Shown: positions 20,401 to 30,414 of the stretch, one piece after another | Numbering within the stretch: position 1 is the first letter of the stretch | Layout: every line of letters begins with the position of its first letter | From: Rebecca billardiae RCC1528 | Lineage: Eukaryota > Haptophyta | Direction of reading: 5' to 3' | Length of the DNA: 64,000 nt | Assembly: GCA_965240325.2 (NCBI GenBank) | Contig: OZ251231.1 | Span: 1,736,001-1,800,000, forward strand | Made by a program: the position numbers and the translations under genes | Notes under the pieces: model-generated | The model's input: the letters and a program-made list of their open reading frames with translations, nothing else | Databases searched by the model: none | What the model was told of the DNA's origin: nothing

Positions 20401-23400
20401 TGGCGGGCTTGGCGGCGGCGAGGGCGGCAGCGAGGGCGGTGGCGGAGACGGCGGTGGGCTCGGCGGCGGCGCGGGCGGCGGTGACGGCGGCGGCTGTGGT
20501 GGCGGCGATGGGGGTGGGCTCGGCGGCGGCGGCGATGGCGGCGGGCTCGGTGGTGGCGATGGTGGCGGCGATGGCGGCGGCGGCGATGGCGGTGGGCTGG
20601 GCGGCGGCGAGGGTGGCGGCGAGGGCGGTGGCGGTGATGGCGGTGGGCTCGGAGGCGGGCTCGGAGGCGGGCTCGGAGGCGGGCTCGGTGGCGGGCGCGG
20701 TGGCGGGCTTGGAGGTGGCGAGGGCGGCGGACTCGGCGGGCTCGGAGGCGGGAACGGCTCGGCGCGCGGCGGCGGCGGTGGAGTGGGCGGCGGGCTCGGC
20801 GGAGGCGAGGGCGGCGGGCGTGGCGGCGGCGAGGGTGGCGGCGAGGGTGGCGGCGGGCTCGGTGGCGGATGTGGCGGTGGGCTCGGCGGCGGGCTCGGCG
20901 GCGGGCTCGGCGGCGGGCTCGGCGGCGGGCTGGGCGGCGGGCTGGGCGGCGGGCTCGGCGGTGGTGGGCTCGGCGGCGGGCTGGGTGGCGGGCTGGGCGG
21001 CGGGCTGGGCGGCGGGCTCGGTGGTGGCGGGCTGGGCGGCGGGCTGGGTGGAGGGCTGGGCGGCGGGCTCGGTGGTGGCGGGCTGGGCGGCGGGCTGGGC
21101 GGCGGGCTGGGCGGCGGGCTCGGAGGTGGCGGGCTGGGCGGCGGGCTCGGTGGCGGGCTGGGCGGCGGGCTCGGCGGCGGCGTGGGCGGCGGCGGGCTGG
21201 GCGGTGGGCTGGGCGGCGGCGCCGGTGGCGGGCTGGGCGGCGGGCTGGGCGGCGGGCTGGGCGGCGGCGGGCTGGGTGGCGGGCTGGGCGGCGGGGCGGG
21301 CGGTGCGCTCGGCGGCGGTGGGCTCGGCGGCGGGCTGGGCGGCGGGTTGGGCGGCGGCGGGCTTGGCGGCGGGCTTGGCGGCGGACTTGGCGGCGGGCTC
21401 GGTGGTGGCGGGCTGGGCGGCGGGCTGGGCGGAGGGCTTGGCGGCGGGCTCGGCGGTGGCGGCGAGGGCGGCGGGCCGGGCGGCGGCGCGGGCGGCGGGC
21501 TGGGCGGCGGCACGGGCGGCGGCGGGCTCCGCGACTCGCCCTGCAGGTCCACACCGGCCACGTTGTCCGCGTACACCTGCGCCACCGCGTCCGCACTCAG
21601 CGTCCCTGACCACACCCCGACTTCGTCAATCTCGCCGATCAGCCGCGCAAACCCAAACGTGGCGGAGCCGCCTCCGACGCGCACGCCCTGCCCGCCCGGC
21701 TGCGTCGTGTCGAGCGCGAGGGTCGCCGTGGCCTGCAGCGCGCCGCCGACGTACACGCGCATCCTCCCCGTCGCCTCCGCGTACGCCACGCACGCGTGCC
21801 CCCAGCTGCCGAGCGCTACCTTGGCGCCGTCGGGCGCGCACGTCACGAACGCACCGCCGCCTCCAAAGAAGCAAGGCGCGCGCTCGAACAGCACGAGCTC
21901 GAAGAGGCCGCCGGCCTGCTCGGCGCCCCACGAGAGCAGCGCCGCGTTCGCGAGCGTGGTCTGCCGGAACCACACGCACGCCGAGCGCGAGCGCGCGCCG
22001 AGCAGCTCCGCGGGCATGGCCGCCTCGTCCTCCGCGCGCGTCTCCAGTCCCGCGGGCAGCTGCAGCGCGCTGCCCACGACACCTCCGGGCTCGTAGGTGG
22101 CGTTGTGCGGCACGAGCGTGCTGAGCACGAGGGAGGTGCCGTTCACGCTGTCCGTGAGCGCGCGGTCGAAGCCCCAGTGCCGGTAGAGCACCGCGGGCGG
22201 CGCGGGCGGCAGCGGCGGCGGCGGCGCGGGCGGCGGGCTGGGCGGCGGGCTGGGCGGCGACGGCTGCGGCGGCGGGCTGGGCGGCGGCCGTGGCGGCGGG
22301 CTCGGCGGCGACGCTGGAGGCGGCGGGCTCGGCGGCGGCTGCGGCGGCGGGCTCGGCGGCGGGCGCGGTGGCGGCGGCGGGCTCGGCGGCGGGCTCGGCG
22401 GCGGCGGCGCCGGGAACTCGCCCGAGCAGTCAGCGGTCGCGTTTGCAATCTGCGCAATCTCGGCGGCCGAGATAGCGCGCGCAAAGAGACACACGTCGTC
22501 CACGCGGCCTCGGAAGCGGCCGAGCGAGCTGCTCGCCGGGTCGTACCCGAGCCAGAGCTGGCCGCTCGTCGTCGCCAGCGCGATGGTCTGCTGCGCCGTG
22601 CGCACGCCGTCCTGCCACACCTCGACGGCGCTCCCGTCGTACAGAGCGACCGCGTGCTGCCACGTGTCGATCGCGTACGCGCCCGCGCCCACCACGTCCG
22701 GCCCGCTGTCAATGTCGCCGGCGACGAAGTAGAGGACGTTGCTGAAGGTGTACAGCTGGAAGCCGGTGAGCGAGGACGAGCCGCCGTGCACGAGCAGCGG
22801 CTTCGTCGGCGCCGAAGTGCCCGTGCGCAGGAACCACAGGCTGACCGCGCGCGCGCCGCTTCCGAGAAAGTTCCCGCCCGGGTCCGCCGAATACAGGGAG
22901 CCGTCGACGCCGTTCAGCACCGCCGCGCGGCCGAGCACGGAGGTGTGCAGCGAGAAGGTGACAGTGCCCACCTGCGCGAGGTCGAGCGAGCCCTTCGAGT
23001 CCGTGAGCACCCCGTTCAGCTTCCAGTGGTGCTCCGAGCTCGTTGGCGGGCTCGGCGGCGGCCGCGGCAGGTTGGGCGGCGACGGCGGCGGCGGCGCGGG
23101 CGACGGCAGCGTGTTCTCAGCCGCGTCGATGCCGAGGCTCGCGCACAGGATGCGCGTGCCGATCTGCGCGGCGGAGAGCGCGACGTCGTCCACTGCGATG
23201 TCGTCGATCCCGCCGCTGTCCAGCGTCCCCAGCCCGAACGCGCCCGTGCCCGTGTACTCGCCGAAGACGAGCTCGGAGCCGCTCGCGCCCACCTGCAGCG
23301 CGACCGTGCGCTCATGGTCCAGCGCGCCGTCCACGTAGCTGCGGAACGTCGCGCCGTCGTACGCGAAGGCGACGTGCGCCCACGTGTCGCGCGCGAGCGG

Positions 23401-24813
23401 CAGCCCGTTCGAGTCCGAGCCGCCCGCGCGCGGGTAGCTGAGCAGCAGCTTGTTCGAGTTGGAGGTGTACGCGATGTACAGCTCGGTGGCGTAGCTCGCG
23501 ATGTCCACGACAAACTCGCTCTGCGCCGCGGCCACCCGGAGCCAGAAGGACAGCGTCCAGGTGAAGTGCGAGGCGTTGGTCGGCAGCGCGGCGCGCGGGT
23601 AGGCGAGCCGCGTCTTCGGCTCGCCCTGCGTCCACACGCCGTACCCGCCCAGCTTGCCCGGCGCGGCGAACGCCAGCGACGTCTCCTCCGTCGCGTTGGC
23701 CGCGCCCACGCCGTCGAGCGCGTCGCCGTTCAGCGGGTAGTGGTGGAGCAGCGAGGGCTCTGCGCGCACGGCGGCGGGCGGAGCGCAGCGGCGCGCGGGG
23801 CGGCGGCGCGGTGGCTCAGCGCGCGGCGTGCGCGGCCGTGCGTACGCGCGCTCAGCCACGGCGCGTGGCCGGCCACGTGCGCGCGCAACTGAGACGTGCT
23901 GGGCGCTCGCGCCGGGTGCGCGCCGCGGCTGTCCGGCGCACCTCGGCACGAAGGCGGCGGTGGCGGCGGTGGCGGCGTGGGCAGCGGGTTGCCCGCCGCA
24001 TCCAGCCCCACGCTCGCGTTCGCGATCCGCCCCGCGAGCTCCCCCGCCGAGAGCGCGACGTCGTCCACTGCGATGTCGTCGATCCCGCCATGGTCGAGCG
24101 TCCCCATGCCAAACGCGCCCGTGCCCGTGTACTCGCCGAAGACGAGCTCGGAGCCGCCCGCGCCCACCTGCAGCGCGACCGTGCGCTCGTGGTCCAGCGC
24201 GCCGTCCACGTAGCTGCGGAACGTCGCGCCGTCGTACGCGAAGGCGACGTGCGCCCACGTGTCGCGCGCGAGCGGCAGCCCGTTCGAGTCCGAGCCGCCC
24301 GCGCGCGGGTAGCTGAGCAGCAGCTTGTTCGAGTTGGAGGTGTACGCGATGTACAGCTCGGTGGCGTAGCTCGCGATGTCCACGACAAACTCGCTCTGCG
24401 CCGCGGCCACCCGGAGCCAGAAGGTCAGCGTCCAGGTGAAGTGCGAGGCGTTGGTCGGCAGCGCGGCGCGCGGGTAGGCCAGCCGCGTCTTGGGCGTCGA
24501 CTGTGTCCACAGCCCGTACCCGCCGATCAGTCCACCCGGGGCGGTGAGATTGAGCGCAGTCTCATCGGTCGCGTTGGCGTTGCCAATGCTGTCGTCCGTG
24601 TCGCCGTTCAGCGTGAAGTGGTGGATGAGCGAGCTCGCCTCTGCGCGCGCGTCGCGGCCGCGCAAGCCGCACGCCGGTGAGCAGGCGGATGCGCGCGCAC
24701 GGCGTGGCGCGGCGCGACGCGGCGCGCGCACGTTCGGTCACAGTGAACGCCGTGGCCAGGAGGAGCGCTGCGATGTGGGCAACTCGCCGCGTGCGCAGCC
24801 GGCCGGTGGCCAT
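14443..24813 (-). CDS. Giant type I surface protein: LamG x4, (SPPP)n, 24 DDGSC repeats, one transmembrane helix
   Basis: Proposed exons 24732-24813, 23942-24640 and 14443-23759 (introns of 91 and 182 nt, donors GTGCGC, both phase 1) give 3,365 residues. Exon 1 encodes a signal peptide (HIAALLLATAFTVTE). Four laminin-G/concanavalin-like domains follow, the first two nearly identical (IHHFTLNGD... and LLHHYPLNGD...). Then come about 1,300 residues of SPPP/SPPPP, 23 cysteine repeats of the form GCTDSxALNYxxxATxDDGSC, a short Pro tract, an SEA-like domain, a 24th repeat, and a DxCGVCxGD segment. A single helix (VIATFIILWHCALLGVCAFF) and a basic, Pro-rich cytosolic tail end the protein. It should be an extracellular matrix or wall protein anchored in the plasma membrane; the SPPP tract is a typical substrate for prolyl hydroxylation and O-glycosylation. 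It has no pherophorin domain. Binding partner unknown. Confidence 0.85.
15060..15350 (-). other. DDGSC repeat 24, CGVC segment and membrane approach
   Basis: Encodes the last Cys-Asn-Tyr-DDGSC unit (GCPDTAALNY), then FDACGVCEGD and DECGVCGGD. The membrane helix follows immediately (about 14985-15055). CGVCxGD motifs commonly accompany DDGSC repeats in marine secreted proteins. Confidence 0.7.
15780..17630 (-). repeat. Array of 23 DDGSC cysteine repeats
   Basis: Tandem units of about 24-27 residues, each with one Cys near the start (GCTDS/GCTNS), a central N-Y/F, A-T and a closing DDGSC. Units differ freely at other positions, so the array is old, unlike the Pro-rich tract. One unit (about 16650-16760) is lengthened by a Gly/Arg insert. 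Confidence 0.85.
17640..21545 (-). repeat. (SPPP)n / (SPPPP)n coding repeat
   Basis: 3.9 kb of GGC/GGT/GGG-rich sequence that on the minus strand encodes Ser-Pro3 and Ser-Pro4 units, with occasional T, A, N, L, R, G or H in place of Ser. Blocks of PPPSPPPSPPPSPPP alternate with PPPPSPPP in a loose higher-order pattern. The plus strand shows a long Gly/Leu open frame that is only its shadow. Confidence 0.95.
23120..23759 (-). repeat. LamG domain 2, copy of LamG domain 1
   Basis: Near-identical at nucleotide level to 24000-24640 over most of its length. Both encode the TRLAYPRAALPTNASHFTW ... DGALDHERTVALQVGA ... GIDDIAVDDVALSA domain, and both are preceded by the same GCGCGCAG acceptor. This is a recent duplication or gene conversion. 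Confidence 0.85.
23942..24640 (-). repeat. LamG domain 1, encoded by one phase 1-1 exon
   Basis: Exon 2 of the giant gene is 699 nt, a multiple of three, flanked by two phase-1 introns. It holds one complete LamG domain and a short Pro tail. Symmetric phase 1-1 exons are the classic unit of exon shuffling. Confidence 0.75.
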
Positions 24814-25050
24814 TGCTGCAGCGCTGCACACATCCGGCGTTTGAGCCGCGCCGGCGCAGATATTGGGCGCAAGCCAGTTTCGTCGGGCGGCGCAACCGCA
24901 CAGTCCGGGAGCACCGCGCCCGCCTGATTGCGGTCCGGGTACGCCGGACGCATCTGCTGCCTCCGGCCCGCACTGCAGCTTGCGTCGGGGCAGGCCGGGG
25001 AGCCCAGCTCGGCCCGACGAGAGGTGTCGCCGAAGTGCAATCGTGGCACC
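24814..25050. promoter_or_regulatory. Shared divergent promoter, giant surface gene / V-ATPase c
   Basis: 237 bp between start codons. GC-rich, without a clear TATA or CCAAT box. Confidence 0.5.
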
Positions 25051-26165
25051 ATGCTGGCAGCGTTCGCGTCGCTGAGCGTGCTCGCTGCGACGGCGTCGAG
25101 CGCGTGCGATGTGACTGAGCTGGCAAAGTGCGCGCGCACGCACCAGAAGCCGTACCTCGCGCCCGACTTCCCGCTGCGGGCCAGCGCGGACCAGAGCGGC
25201 GACTACTGCGAGTGGGCCTCGAAGCTCTACGGATGCATTAAGGATGCCGGCTGCATGGAGCCGCACCTGGAGAAGGAGTGCGCGCGCGCGTTCGAGCTGG
25301 CGGGGTGTGACGGCGCCGACGTGTGCAAGCAGGGCCACCGCGCCCTCGCCGACATTGAGAAGAGGAAGCCGGAGCCCGCCCCCGCGAACGCGCCGGCGTC
25401 CGCGCCGGCTCCGGTCGAGCCGGAGCCGACGCCGGCGCCAGCCGCTGACGCCGACGCCGCCGCCGCCGACGCCGAGGGCGAGGCGACCGATGCGGAGCCT
25501 GACGCGTTCGACTACGAGAAGTACCCGCCGCACGCCCCCTTCTTCGGCTTCATGGGCGCCGCTGGCGCGCTCGTCTTTGCCAACCTGGGCGCCGCGTACG
25601 GCACCGCAAAGAGCGGCCGCGGCATCTCGACGATGGGCGTGCTCTACCCCAACCTCGTGATGAAGCACATCATCCCCGTCGTGATGGCGGGCGTGCTTGG
25701 CATCTACGGCCTCATCATCGCCGTCATCATCGGCAACGGCGTCACCGGCTTCAAAAACAACGAACCTGTCTACACGGGTGAGTGCACACGCCATGCCGAC
25801 CGCGGCGCGCGCCTGCCTGGTTTGGCTGCGCGCACGCGCCGGCCGCGCGCCGCGCTGTGCCCCTTGCGCGGATGGTGCGCCACCCGTGCCAGCGCCCGTG
25901 GGCGTTCTCCGCGCTGACCCGCTCCGACGCGCCGCGCCCGGCCTCGTGCGCAGCGTTCAAGGGCTTCGCCCACCTCGGCGGCGGTCTCGCGTGCGGCCTG
26001 AGCGGGCTTGCGGCCGGCCTGGCGATCGGCATCGTCGGCGACTACGGCGTGCGCTCGGCGGCCGAGCAGCCAAAGCTGTACGTCGGCATGGTGCTCGTGC
26101 TCATCTTCTCGGAGGCGCTTGGGCTGTACGGACTCATCGTCGGATTGATCCTCACGAGCAAGTAG
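25051..26165 (+). CDS. V-ATPase proteolipid subunit c with secreted eight-Cys N-terminal domain
   Basis: Exons 25051-25777 and 25954-26165 (176-nt intron, donor GTGAGT, phase 1) give 312 residues against about 165 for a usual c subunit. Residues 160-312 are a complete proteolipid with four helices: [21 protein letters not shown], then [16 protein letters not shown], then [21 protein letters not shown], and [15 protein letters not shown]. The proton-carrying Glu is residue 296. Residues 1-18 are a signal peptide. Residues 19-92 hold eight cysteines (19, 27, 53, 62, 68, 77, 86, 92), and residues 105-155 are a Pro/Ala/Glu/Asp linker. The c subunit N-terminus normally faces the lumen, so a cleavable signal and a disulfide-rich lumenal domain fit the topology. 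Each copy in the c-ring would carry one. The Cys domain is unrecognised. Confidence 0.9.
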
Positions 26166-26921
26166 GTGTTGTCTCGCCGGCGGCCGCGGGGAGTGGCCGA
26201 CTCGTCTGTGGAGCGTGACGGAGCGGATGCATGGGGGAGTGCGAGCACGGCGACCAAGACCGCTGCTGCTGATCGCGCGAGCCGCGGTCGGCGCACGGCG
26301 GTGCCGACGCGTGGGCCACCGCTGATGCCGACGGCACTTCGCCGGCAGCGGGCCGTCGACGTTGGGGAGGGCAGCGGCCTGCCCGGCCTGGTGTGCCGGG
26401 CAGCGCCGCGTGCGGACCTGTTGTCGACCCAGACGCGGATGTGATGTCGATCGACGACGGTGGGCGCGGCGCGCCACGACGAGCGCCTCCGCGCGGCATC
26501 TCGTGTTGGCAGTCGACCGTTCAGATGGTACATACATGGTACACACATGCTGTTAGATGTGGATCTGGGACGTGGTCGGGTTGACGCCCGGCGGCGTGTT
26601 ATCGCCGCAGTCTCCTGAGCCCGTACCCTGAGCGGAACGTCGCGGGATAGAGTTGCTACTAGTAGTAAGTGCAATCATCATGGCGGGCCTGTCATTCATC
26701 ACGTCCACCTTCAACCTGCGCTGTGCCGTGGGAATCCAGTCGAACGGTGCCGCTTGATGAAGCTCGCGGCACGTGTGCGAAACCCAAATTGTCACCGGAT
26801 CCGCCGGACCACCACAGAAAACCAGAAACGGCCGGCGCCGGCAAAAAGCCCAGGCGTCATGGCCTTTCGCGTCGCCCGCATGGCGGCGACTGCCTGATAG
26901 GCTTGACAGGTGCAAGTGTAA
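26166..26921. other. Intergenic between tandem plus-strand genes
   Basis: 756 bp containing the 3' end of the V-ATPase c gene and the 5' flank of the next gene. Open frames are short and show no family. Nothing else seen. Confidence 0.5.
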
Positions 26922-27740
26922 ATGGACATGGACAGTCGCCCGCCCTCGCGGGAGGTCCAAGGCTATCTCGAGCGCCTAACGATCGCAAACGAGGCCAAGT
27001 CTATCCCATGCTATTCTGGCCGCTCGTACGGGATCGCCGAAGCCTCGCAGTACGCACAGCGACCCCGCGATGTGCGCAGCCTCTCCATCCACGTGCCTGG
27101 AGAGCGCCAGCTCTACGGCCTGCAGTATGGCGCCATGCTCGCCGAGGCAGCGCACCAAGCCACCGTGGACGGCACGCCCGAGGCGCTCAAGTGGCCGACG
27201 CCGCGCGGCACGCGAGCCCGCGACCTGGAGGGCTACACAGGGCATGTGCCGCGCATGGCCGGTGCTATTGGCCTCACGACCGCCGAGCGCGTCCGTGCCT
27301 CCGACCGGCTGCTGGCCGAGCACTACCAGTCGCACCCAGAAGAGCGCCCTCGCGAAGAGCCCGCCTCGCAACCACATGCCGGCTTTCCCGTGCGCGTGCC
27401 GCCTGCGCGCGGGCTGGCAGCAGACCGTGAGGCGATGGTGCGCGCTCAGCGCGCGCGCGCCGAGTCAGAGGCAGCTCGTCAGCGGCTTGCGACGCCGGTT
27501 GTCGTCAGCCGCCCACCGAGTTCGGTGGAGCGCAAGGCGCCAAACGGGCAGCCGGGCGGCAGCTGGGCAGCTGCGACCGCTTCGGCTCCACAGATCCTGG
27601 CGCACACTTCCACTCGTCTTCACTTTGACAGCGACTCTCACGGCCTGGCTGGACCGCGCGTCGTTGAGCGCACTGTGCTGGTGTCCTCCCGCGGGTTATT
27701 CTTGCCGACGTCGACGTCGGGGGCGGCCGCGATGAAATGA
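26922..27740 (+). CDS. Unrecognised protein, possibly a ciliary microtubule inner protein
   Basis: A 272-residue soluble, basic protein with no signal peptide or membrane segment. The clearest motif is LEGYTGHVPRMAGAIGLT at about residue 102. A GY[TS]G[HF][VI]P motif of this kind is typical of the CIMIP2/FAM166 group of proteins that line ciliary doublet microtubules. Conservation elsewhere cannot be judged. A region rich in Glu/Arg/Ala (about 165-190) could be helical, and the last 80 residues look disordered. The ATG at 26922 is the first in a long clean frame. Function is a low-confidence guess, though a flagellate alga is supported by the DZIP1-like gene nearby. That it is a real gene is more likely than not. 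Confidence 0.55.
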   Translation: MDMDSRPPSREVQGYLERLTIANEAKSIPCYSGRSYGIAEASQYAQRPRDVRSLSIHVPGERQLYGLQYGAMLAEAAHQATVDGTPEALKWPTPRGTRARDLEGYTGHVPRMAGAIGLTTAERVRASDRLLAEHYQSHPEERPREEPASQPHAGFPVRVPPARGLAADREAMVRAQRARAESEAARQRLATPVVVSRPPSSVERKAPNGQPGGSWAAATASAPQILAHTSTRLHFDSDSHGLAGPRVVERTVLVSSRGLFLPTSTSGAAAMK

Positions 27741-27950
27741 CGACGCGATGTTACCGTATCGTGCGAATCGGCGCGCTGCAGCTTTCGACGACTACTCGAC
27801 CTCGTGAGTGTGACTGAGCAGACAGTCTGATGCGAGTCTGCGCGGGGCCAGTACTGAGAGTACGATGAATATAATATATTATTGGCCGCGGGCGCGGCGC
27901 CGCCGCGCCGGTGCCCGGTCACGGGTCAGCCCGGGCCGCTCGAATCTGTC

Positions 27951-27962
27951 TATATATATATA
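27951..27962. repeat. Short (TA)6 run
   Basis: Twelve-nucleotide TA tract between a GC-only block and a lower-GC tract in the convergent gap. Confidence 0.85.
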
Positions 27963-28294
27963 CTCTGCGGATTCTGACGAAAGTCATTACAAACTACAAT
28001 GACGAGTTACTTATGAGCCTCACGTCTGAGTACCGCCGTGGAGATCGACGACGCCAGTGCCCGGCCGAATAATCATCACACGAACGTAGCTTACGTGATG
28101 GCGATGATGATCATGATGCGGGCCGGGATGGCAGCACGATCCGAACAGTCAATTCTGACAGACTATGATGCAAAGTGCTACGGTAGCAGCGTGATGGGAG
28201 CTTCGCGTCCCTGACGCTTCGGCCAGCCGCAGCCTTGTACCCTCCGCCGCACGACTCACGCGTCGCCAGCCGTACGCCATCGCTCCGGTTCTCT

Positions 28295-28343
28295 CCCCCC
28301 CCCCCCCCGGGGGGGGGGGATAGGGGGGCGCCTGCCAGCAGGC
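28295..28343. repeat. Poly-C/poly-G hairpin with adjacent palindrome
   Basis: Fourteen C directly followed by eleven G can fold back on themselves. Ten nt further on is GCCTGC-CA-GCAGGC (28330-28343), a perfect 6-bp stem, and a further G7 tract follows near 28351. It lies about 75-120 bp beyond the stop of the plastid-protein gene. It could act as a 3' end signal, form a quadruplex, or be an assembly-prone homopolymer. Confidence 0.7.
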
Positions 28344-28417
28344 AGCATCGGGGGGGCCCGCGGCCGCAGCTTCGCTGCAGGCGGGCGTCTCCGCGGCAGC
28401 CTTGCGGCGGGCAGCCT

Positions 28418-30414
28418 TTACGCGCTGCCATCCTCCGAGCGCGGCCTCTTGAGCGAGTCCATGTAGTTGTGCGCGACCGTCGAGCCGATCACCTTGCGCT
28501 GCTTCCGCCAGTTCTTGGCCGTCTTCGAGATCTTGGCATCCATGGCCTGCAGGCGAGCGGGGCGGGCAGCAGGCGGCGGCGGCGCGCGTGAGCACGTGTG
28601 CGCCGCGCCCCAATGAGCGCACGCGTGCCCCGGGGAGCGACCGAGCGAGCGCGGCGCGGGCCTCGCACGCGCGAGGGCGCACCTTGCGGTACTCCTCCAT
28701 CGACATGCTCTCCATCCCGGGCACGTGGTACTGCGACGCGAAGCCCCGCAGCTCCTCTTTGCCCGAGGGCGGCTTCTTGTCGTACGGCAGACCCGGGACG
28801 GGCGGCCGCGTGGCCGCGGCGCCGCCTTCGCCGCGCACCGCGTCCCGCATCGCTGACACACCCTTCCCAAGCAGTTCGTCCGCGGACTTGCCTTCGAAGG
28901 CCAGCCGCTCGGGCTCGACGTCCTCGGGGTCGATGCCCCCGAACACGGTCGACTGCGCTGCCACCGGCTGCGGTGCCGCCGCAGGCGCCGCCGCCGGCAC
29001 GGCGGCGGGTGCTGCGCCGGGCGGCGCGACCGGCGCGCCGACCGCCGCGGCCGAGGGCACGGGCGGCGCGGCAGGCCGCGGCACGGATGGCGGCGACGGC
29101 GACGGGGGCAGCTCCACTCGGCGCGGGACGTATGGAGGCGCGCCGAGCTGCGCGCGCACGGCGTCGATCGCGCCGTTCAGCCTGCGTCCGCGTCATCCAC
29201 CCGCGCGAGCAGCGCGCGAGCAGCGTGCGCACGCCACGGCGCAGGGAGGCAGCATGGGCGGCCGAGGGGTGAGCGGGGTGGTGGGTGGTCTGGGGTGGGC
29301 CCAGAGTGCGCACGGCGGCGGGTACGAGCGCGGGTATATCGCGCGCGCACGCGCGCGCACGAGCGCGGGAGAGGGGGGCGGGCGCGCACCCTGCCGCCGC
29401 AGCGCCGGATGGCCGAGCGCCGAACGGCTGCCGCAGCCAAGCCAGCAGCTCAGCCTCAGCGGCGGCTGCCGCCGCCGCCTGGCTCCCGCCGGCCGCGGGC
29501 GCCGCGGGCGCCGCGGCGGGTGCAGCCGGCGCCACGGCAGCGGCCACGGGCGCGGGCGCCGCGGGCTGCGAGATCGCCACCGGCGGCGGCGGCACCGCGG
29601 GCGCGGCGGGCGGAGGCATCTGCACTGGCGGCGGCGGCGGCGGCGGCGGCGCGAGCGCGACCGGCGGAGGCGGCGGCGGCGCGACGGGCTGCTGTGCGGG
29701 CGGCGGCGGAGGGAGCGGCGTCGGCACCGCCTTTCGCGGCGGCGTGGCCGAGGGTACCGGCCCGCCGTAGAACGGCTTGTGCCCCGGGGGCGGCTCGAGC
29801 ACGCGCTCCTCCTCGGGCGTGCCGCCCGTGCGGCGCGTCTCCATCCAGACGTCGAACGCGTCGCCGCCCTCCTCCTGCAACCGCTGCGCGGCCGGCGGCA
29901 GCTCGTACCCGCGGTCGGAGCCGCCGACCAGGCGCTCGGAGAAGGGCACGTGCCCCGGCGGCGGGACGAGTGGCTTGTCGTCGACCTCGGGCTTGCGCCG
30001 CAGGCTCTCCATCCACGCGTCCATCGCCTGGTCGCCGCGCAGCACCACCTCCTCTCCGTTCACCACCTTCTTCTGCCGCCACGAGTTGCCAGAAAAGGGC
30101 GAGGCGGGCGCGGCGGTGTCGGTGGCGCCCCGCTCGGCGAAGGGCACGTGGCCCGGGGGCGGGGTGAGCGCCTTCTCCTCCGCGGGCGTGCCCCCCGTCT
30201 TCAGCTGGTCGAGGTAGCTCGGGCCGCTGTCGCTGTCGTCAAAGTCGAGGTCCGGCACCCCCGCACGCGCGACGATCGTCCGAGCGGCGGCGGCGGGCAG
30301 GTGCGAGCGAGCGTGCGCGCGCGGCCCACGCGCGCACATCGGCGCGGCCGGCGGCGCGGTGGCGGCCCACGCGAGCGCCGCGTGCACCGACAGGCTGATG
30401 GCGAGGCCACCCAT
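28418..30414 (-). CDS. Probable plastid-targeted protein with PPPGHxPF repeats
   Basis: Exons 29390-30414, 28683-29181 and 28418-28546 (introns of 208 and 136 nt, donors GTGCGC) give 550 residues with the frame kept throughout. The N-terminus has a hydrophobic segment (LAISLSVHAALAWAATA) followed by a Ser/Ala/Arg/His-rich stretch without acidic residues. That is the two-part presequence expected for a plastid derived by secondary endosymbiosis. The mature part has three units of about 45-60 residues, each with a tryptophan/methionine or leucine-rich helix (for example MDAWMESLRRK), often GGTPxEE, and the motif PPPGHVPF or PPPGHKPF. Long Pro/Ala tracts follow, then a helical LNGAIDAVRAQLG, a KSADELLGKGVSAM segment and a basic C-terminus (ISKTAKNWRKQRK). 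I do not recognise the family. Confidence 0.72.

Larger units (their letters stand above)
27741..28417. other. Convergent intergenic region
   Basis: Gap between convergent genes with the usual mix: a GC-only block (27885-27945), a short TA run, a lower-GC tract with TGATGATGATC words, and then a long C/G hairpin. No gene seen. Confidence 0.55.

Noticed and set aside
16497-21596. 1,699-codon minus-strand Arg/His/Ala frame
   Set aside because: Out-of-frame reading of the SPPP and DDGSC regions; no recognisable domain.
17513-22096. 1,527-codon plus-strand frame of GGGLGGG repeats
   Set aside because: It is the antisense of the SPPP tract. Its ends run through antisense LamG and DDGSC sequence with no family resemblance, while the minus frame gives domains, a signal peptide and a membrane helix.
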